DNA from: Verrucomicrobia bacterium UBA1200
GTDB taxonomy: Bacteria > Verrucomicrobiota > Kiritimatiellia > RFP12 > UBA1067
Reading direction: 5' to 3'
Assembly (NCBI GenBank): GCA_002309765.1
Contig: DBXY01000064.1
Location: 66,031-130,030 of the forward strand
Length of the DNA: 64,000 bases
Under the pieces are notes generated by a model. It saw only the letters and a list, made by a program, of their open reading frames with translations, was not told the DNA's origin and did no database searches. Within the stretch, counting starts at the first letter, position 1, and the number at the start of each line of letters is the position of its first letter. This document shows positions 61,944-64,000 of this stretch, in pieces. Made by a program: the position numbers and the translations under genes.

Positions 61944-62131
61944 ACTTCTCTCCTTTTCCGCATAATTTTTTAAAAAGAAAGCCTTATTTTAACATTTGAC
62001 AGGTCGGAATGCAAGTGCGCATTGTGAAGTTATGCGAAAAAAAAGGGATTTTTGGGTAATGATTCGTACTTGCGTAATAGTGGTGGAAATGCTAAACTTT
62101 TATGAGTTATTGATGGAAAGGAGTCTTTTTT

Positions 62132-62509
62132 ATGACTGACGAGCAGAAAATGGATACGGAAGCGTATTTGGCGCGCATCCGCAAGACGATTGCGGAGTCG
62201 GAGCGTCTTGTCGAGTCCGCCCGGCTGCGCGTCGCTGAAACGGACCGGATGCTGGAGAAACAGGGACTCACGCGCGAGCAGGTGATGAACTTCCGCTTTT
62301 CGCCCGAACAGCGTGAGGCGGTGAACCGTGAACTTGTACGGCAGGGTATGGCCCCGATCGAGGAAAACGAGCCGCTGAGTGTGGCGGAAATGGGCCAAGA
62401 GCTGGGAGGGGCGCCAGACTTCTCGCCTCTCACGGCCGTCGCACCTGATGCAGAGCTGGAGAACCGCCAGCGAAAATTCGGCATGATGATGAAACCTTTT
62501 CAGATTTGA
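62132..62509 (+). CDS. Small helical protein at the head of a type III secretion gene group
   Basis: 125 residues, soluble and charged. Residues 1-45 form a helix (TEAYLARIRKTIAESERLVESARLRVAETDRML); the rest is Glu- and Pro-containing, ending ENRQRKFGMMMKPFQI. No family recognised. The ATG has AAAGGAG 8-9 bases upstream, and a TTGACA at 61996-62001 is a possible -35. It lies 31 bases before the coiled-coil translocator-like gene, so a role as a small secreted protein or chaperone is plausible but unproven. Confidence 0.7.
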   Translation: MTDEQKMDTEAYLARIRKTIAESERLVESARLRVAETDRMLEKQGLTREQVMNFRFSPEQREAVNRELVRQGMAPIEENEPLSVAEMGQELGGAPDFSPLTAVAPDAELENRQRKFGMMMKPFQI

Positions 62510-62540
62510 GGTGTAAAGGAAGCAGAAAGGAATCATTCTC

Positions 62541-63518
62541 ATGGCAATTGAACTTACAGTAAATCGGACAACCGCAAACACCGTCGCAGACCAGACCGAC
62601 GTTTCGCTCCAGCAACCTTCGTCGCAAGAGGCGAAAACCGAGGCGCTTTTGGGCGGTGATTCGGTAAAGGTCGTATCCGGGGCAATTTCCGACCTCGAAA
62701 AGCTCGTTGCGCGCATTAAAAACGAGAGTGACGAGAAGCGGACGAATGTCGCAAGACTGCGCATTTCTTCCGTGATGTCAATTCTTGATGCGATGAATGT
62801 GGAGATGAGCAACGCACAAAAGGCGGCATTTGCGGAGATTCTCGAGCTTGACGAAAAGATCGCCACTGATCAGGCGGATCTGTCCGCCCTTTACGCCAAA
62901 TACGGCATCACCAACGGCAACCAGGCCGCGACGGTGATGGACGCAATGATCGCGTCGCTCGAAAAAGCGGTGGAACGGGCCGTTCAAGAAGGCAAAGACC
63001 ACAACGAACAGGTTAAAGCCGCCAAGGAGCAACGTGACGCCGACCAGGCGAAACTCGACCGTCTCAATAATGCGGAGCAAAAGAACGAGGCGGCAATCAA
63101 GGCGGCGGAAGAGGCCCTTGCCAAGTCACAGTCGGCGCTTGACGCGGCGAACGCGCTCGTAAAGAACGACGCATCGACCATCGCGGCCGCAAAGTCCGCC
63201 CTGGCCGACGCAAAAAACGAGAAGACGCGCATCGGGGAGTTGCAGAACACGGTCGCGTCCGCGTCGTCCCAACAGTCTGCCTGCATGGCGGCGGTTGGCG
63301 AGAAGGCCCTCGCTTTGGCTGCCGCCGCGCTTTCCGCACGCGCTACCGCTGACGAAATGGGCAACGGCGAGGAGTTGGAACAAAATGCCGCCAAGATTCA
63401 GCGGAAAGAGGACGAGAAGGAGGCGAACGAACCGCTCGCCCTGATTCGCGAGGCCCTCGCCCGGATGGACGAAGTGGTCATGGAAACGATTGACGAAAAC
63501 AAGGAAATCAAAGCATAA
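62541..63518 (+). CDS. Coiled-coil protein, candidate type III secretion translocator or tip protein
   Basis: 325 residues, almost entirely helical, with no signal peptide. The N-terminal 60 residues are polar and disordered (Thr, Ser, Gln rich), typical of type III substrates. A long Ala-rich coiled coil follows (about 125-245: AIKAAEEALAKSQSALDAANALV, AAAKSALADAKNEKTRIGEL), similar in style to the N-terminal domain of IpaB/SipB translocators, then a short Ala-rich helix (EKALALAAAALSARATA) and a charged end. The two long membrane helices of full translocators are missing. The next gene, 17 bases on, encodes the matching chaperone type. Identity is inferred from context and composition. Confidence 0.65.
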   Translation: MAIELTVNRTTANTVADQTDVSLQQPSSQEAKTEALLGGDSVKVVSGAISDLEKLVARIKNESDEKRTNVARLRISSVMSILDAMNVEMSNAQKAAFAEILELDEKIATDQADLSALYAKYGITNGNQAATVMDAMIASLEKAVERAVQEGKDHNEQVKAAKEQRDADQAKLDRLNNAEQKNEAAIKAAEEALAKSQSALDAANALVKNDASTIAAAKSALADAKNEKTRIGELQNTVASASSQQSACMAAVGEKALALAAAALSARATADEMGNGEELEQNAAKIQRKEDEKEANEPLALIREALARMDEVVMETIDENKEIKA

Positions 63519-63535
63519 CCAAGGAGAGAATAATC

Positions 63536-64000
63536 ATGGCACAGATCACCGAGAAAGAAATCGCCGAGGCGGCGGGAAAGTTCCTTGACGGCGCTACGCT
63601 TAAGGAACTCAAGGGCATTACGAATGAAGAGCTGGAGGCGGTTTATTCGTTGGCCTTCAATTATTACCGGACAGGTAAATTCGATGAGGCGTCCAAGCTC
63701 TTTCAATTTCTGGTGCTTTTCGACCATCTCAATGCCAAGTACTGGTTCGGGATGGGTGCGGTGCAGCAGGTTAAGAAAGACTTCAAAACCGCGATCACCA
63801 GTTACAGCTACTGCTCTTTCTTGGATTTGGAAAACCCCAAACCGCAGCTTCACGCGGCAGAGTGCTATCTCGCCCTTGGCGACAAAGAGAACGCGTTGAG
63901 CGCGCTTGAGGCGTTGGACGTTTACTGCCCGAAAGACACCGAGATGGGTCGTACGTACCGTGCCAAGGCGGCGGAGCTCCGGAAGTTGCTCGAAGGCGCG
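63536..64000 (+). CDS. Type III secretion translocator chaperone, SicA/LcrH (SycD) family (3' end cut by window)
   Basis: 155 codons are visible with no stop before base 64000. The protein shows the class II chaperone TPR layout: ITNEELEAVYSLAFNYYRTGKFDEASKLFQ (TPR1), FLVLFDHLNAKYWFGMGAVQQVKKDFKTAI (TPR2) and TSYSYCSFLDLENPKPQLHAAECYLALGDKENA (TPR3), close to SycD/SicA/CesD. These chaperones bind the hydrophobic translocators in the cytoplasm before secretion. AAGGAGAG lies 7-8 bases before the ATG. A partner translocator gene is expected just beyond the edge. This is the strongest evidence of type III secretion in the window. Confidence 0.9.
   Translation, partial: MAQITEKEIAEAAGKFLDGATLKELKGITNEELEAVYSLAFNYYRTGKFDEASKLFQFLVLFDHLNAKYWFGMGAVQQVKKDFKTAITSYSYCSFLDLENPKPQLHAAECYLALGDKENALSALEALDVYCPKDTEMGRTYRAKAAELRKLLEGA

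Overview
The window looks like chromosomal DNA from a Gram-negative bacterium of the PVC group (Verrucomicrobiota, Kiritimatiellota or Lentisphaerota; I cannot narrow this by eye). An outer membrane is shown by lpxA, an LptF/G permease, an OmpA-type protein with calcium-binding repeats, lipoproteins and Sec/Tat signal peptides. Very large repeat-rich surface proteins, Tat-exported Gfo/Idh/MocA enzymes, HzsA-like cytochromes and type III secretion genes together fit that group. Most genes are moderately GC-rich with good Shine-Dalgarno sites. Two short islands (about 12.9-14.4 and 18.6-21.1 kb) and the stretch 34.3-39.2 kb are clearly richer in AT.

Layout. 0.1-8.2 kb: a VIT/vWA/DUF2135 exported protein, then an envelope group on the minus strand (OmpA-TSP3, LptF/G, LpxA, and a membrane-anchored APH-fold kinase). 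8.4-12.7 kb: an EamA transporter, an exported HAD phosphatase and a short cobalamin-dependent methionine synthase. 12.8-14.5 kb: a NYN nuclease-like gene and a GxxExxY gene killed by one in-frame TGA, with short palindromes around it. 14.5-18.6 kb: a three-gene set (YfhO-like membrane protein, two glycosyltransferase-like proteins). 18.7-21.1 kb: an AbiEii/DUF6922 toxin-antitoxin-like pair and a truncated ATPase. 21.1-31.8 kb: a minus-strand carbohydrate cluster (DUF4832, GH5, UxaA, GT2, Gfo/Idh/MocA, sugar isomerase/epimerase, ROK kinase, GmhA-like SIS protein, NCS1 permease). 31.8-34.3 kb: an anchored coiled-coil protein, an ELM1/GtrOC1-like protein and an XRE regulator with zinc ribbons.

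34.3-39.2 kb is the most unusual part. Two AT-rich intergenic stretches flank a gene for an exported HzsA-like protein with two CxxCH motifs. Both carry the 9-mer GTTATTAAC, direct on the left and inverted on the right, and the right one has a tight cluster of DnaA-box-like 9-mers. Next comes mnmG (gidA), which contains two perfect 16-bp parS palindromes in two different reading frames, inside an extra loop that MnmG normally lacks. Gene strand bias switches here (mostly minus to the left, mostly plus to the right), and a few hand-counted lines agree with a GC-skew change. I infer that this is the replication origin with ParB-loading sites embedded in mnmG.

39.4-64 kb: an FHA-sigma54 activator, an anchored coiled-coil protein, a 3462-residue surface protein with PKD, TSP3 and LamG-like domains, a 1478-residue M6 metalloprotease, a YdcF-like protein, a lipoprotein next to a DUF2235 (Tle1-like) hydrolase, a CotH/lamin-tail surface protein, and at the right edge the start of a type III secretion cluster ending in a translocator chaperone (SicA/LcrH family) cut by the window.
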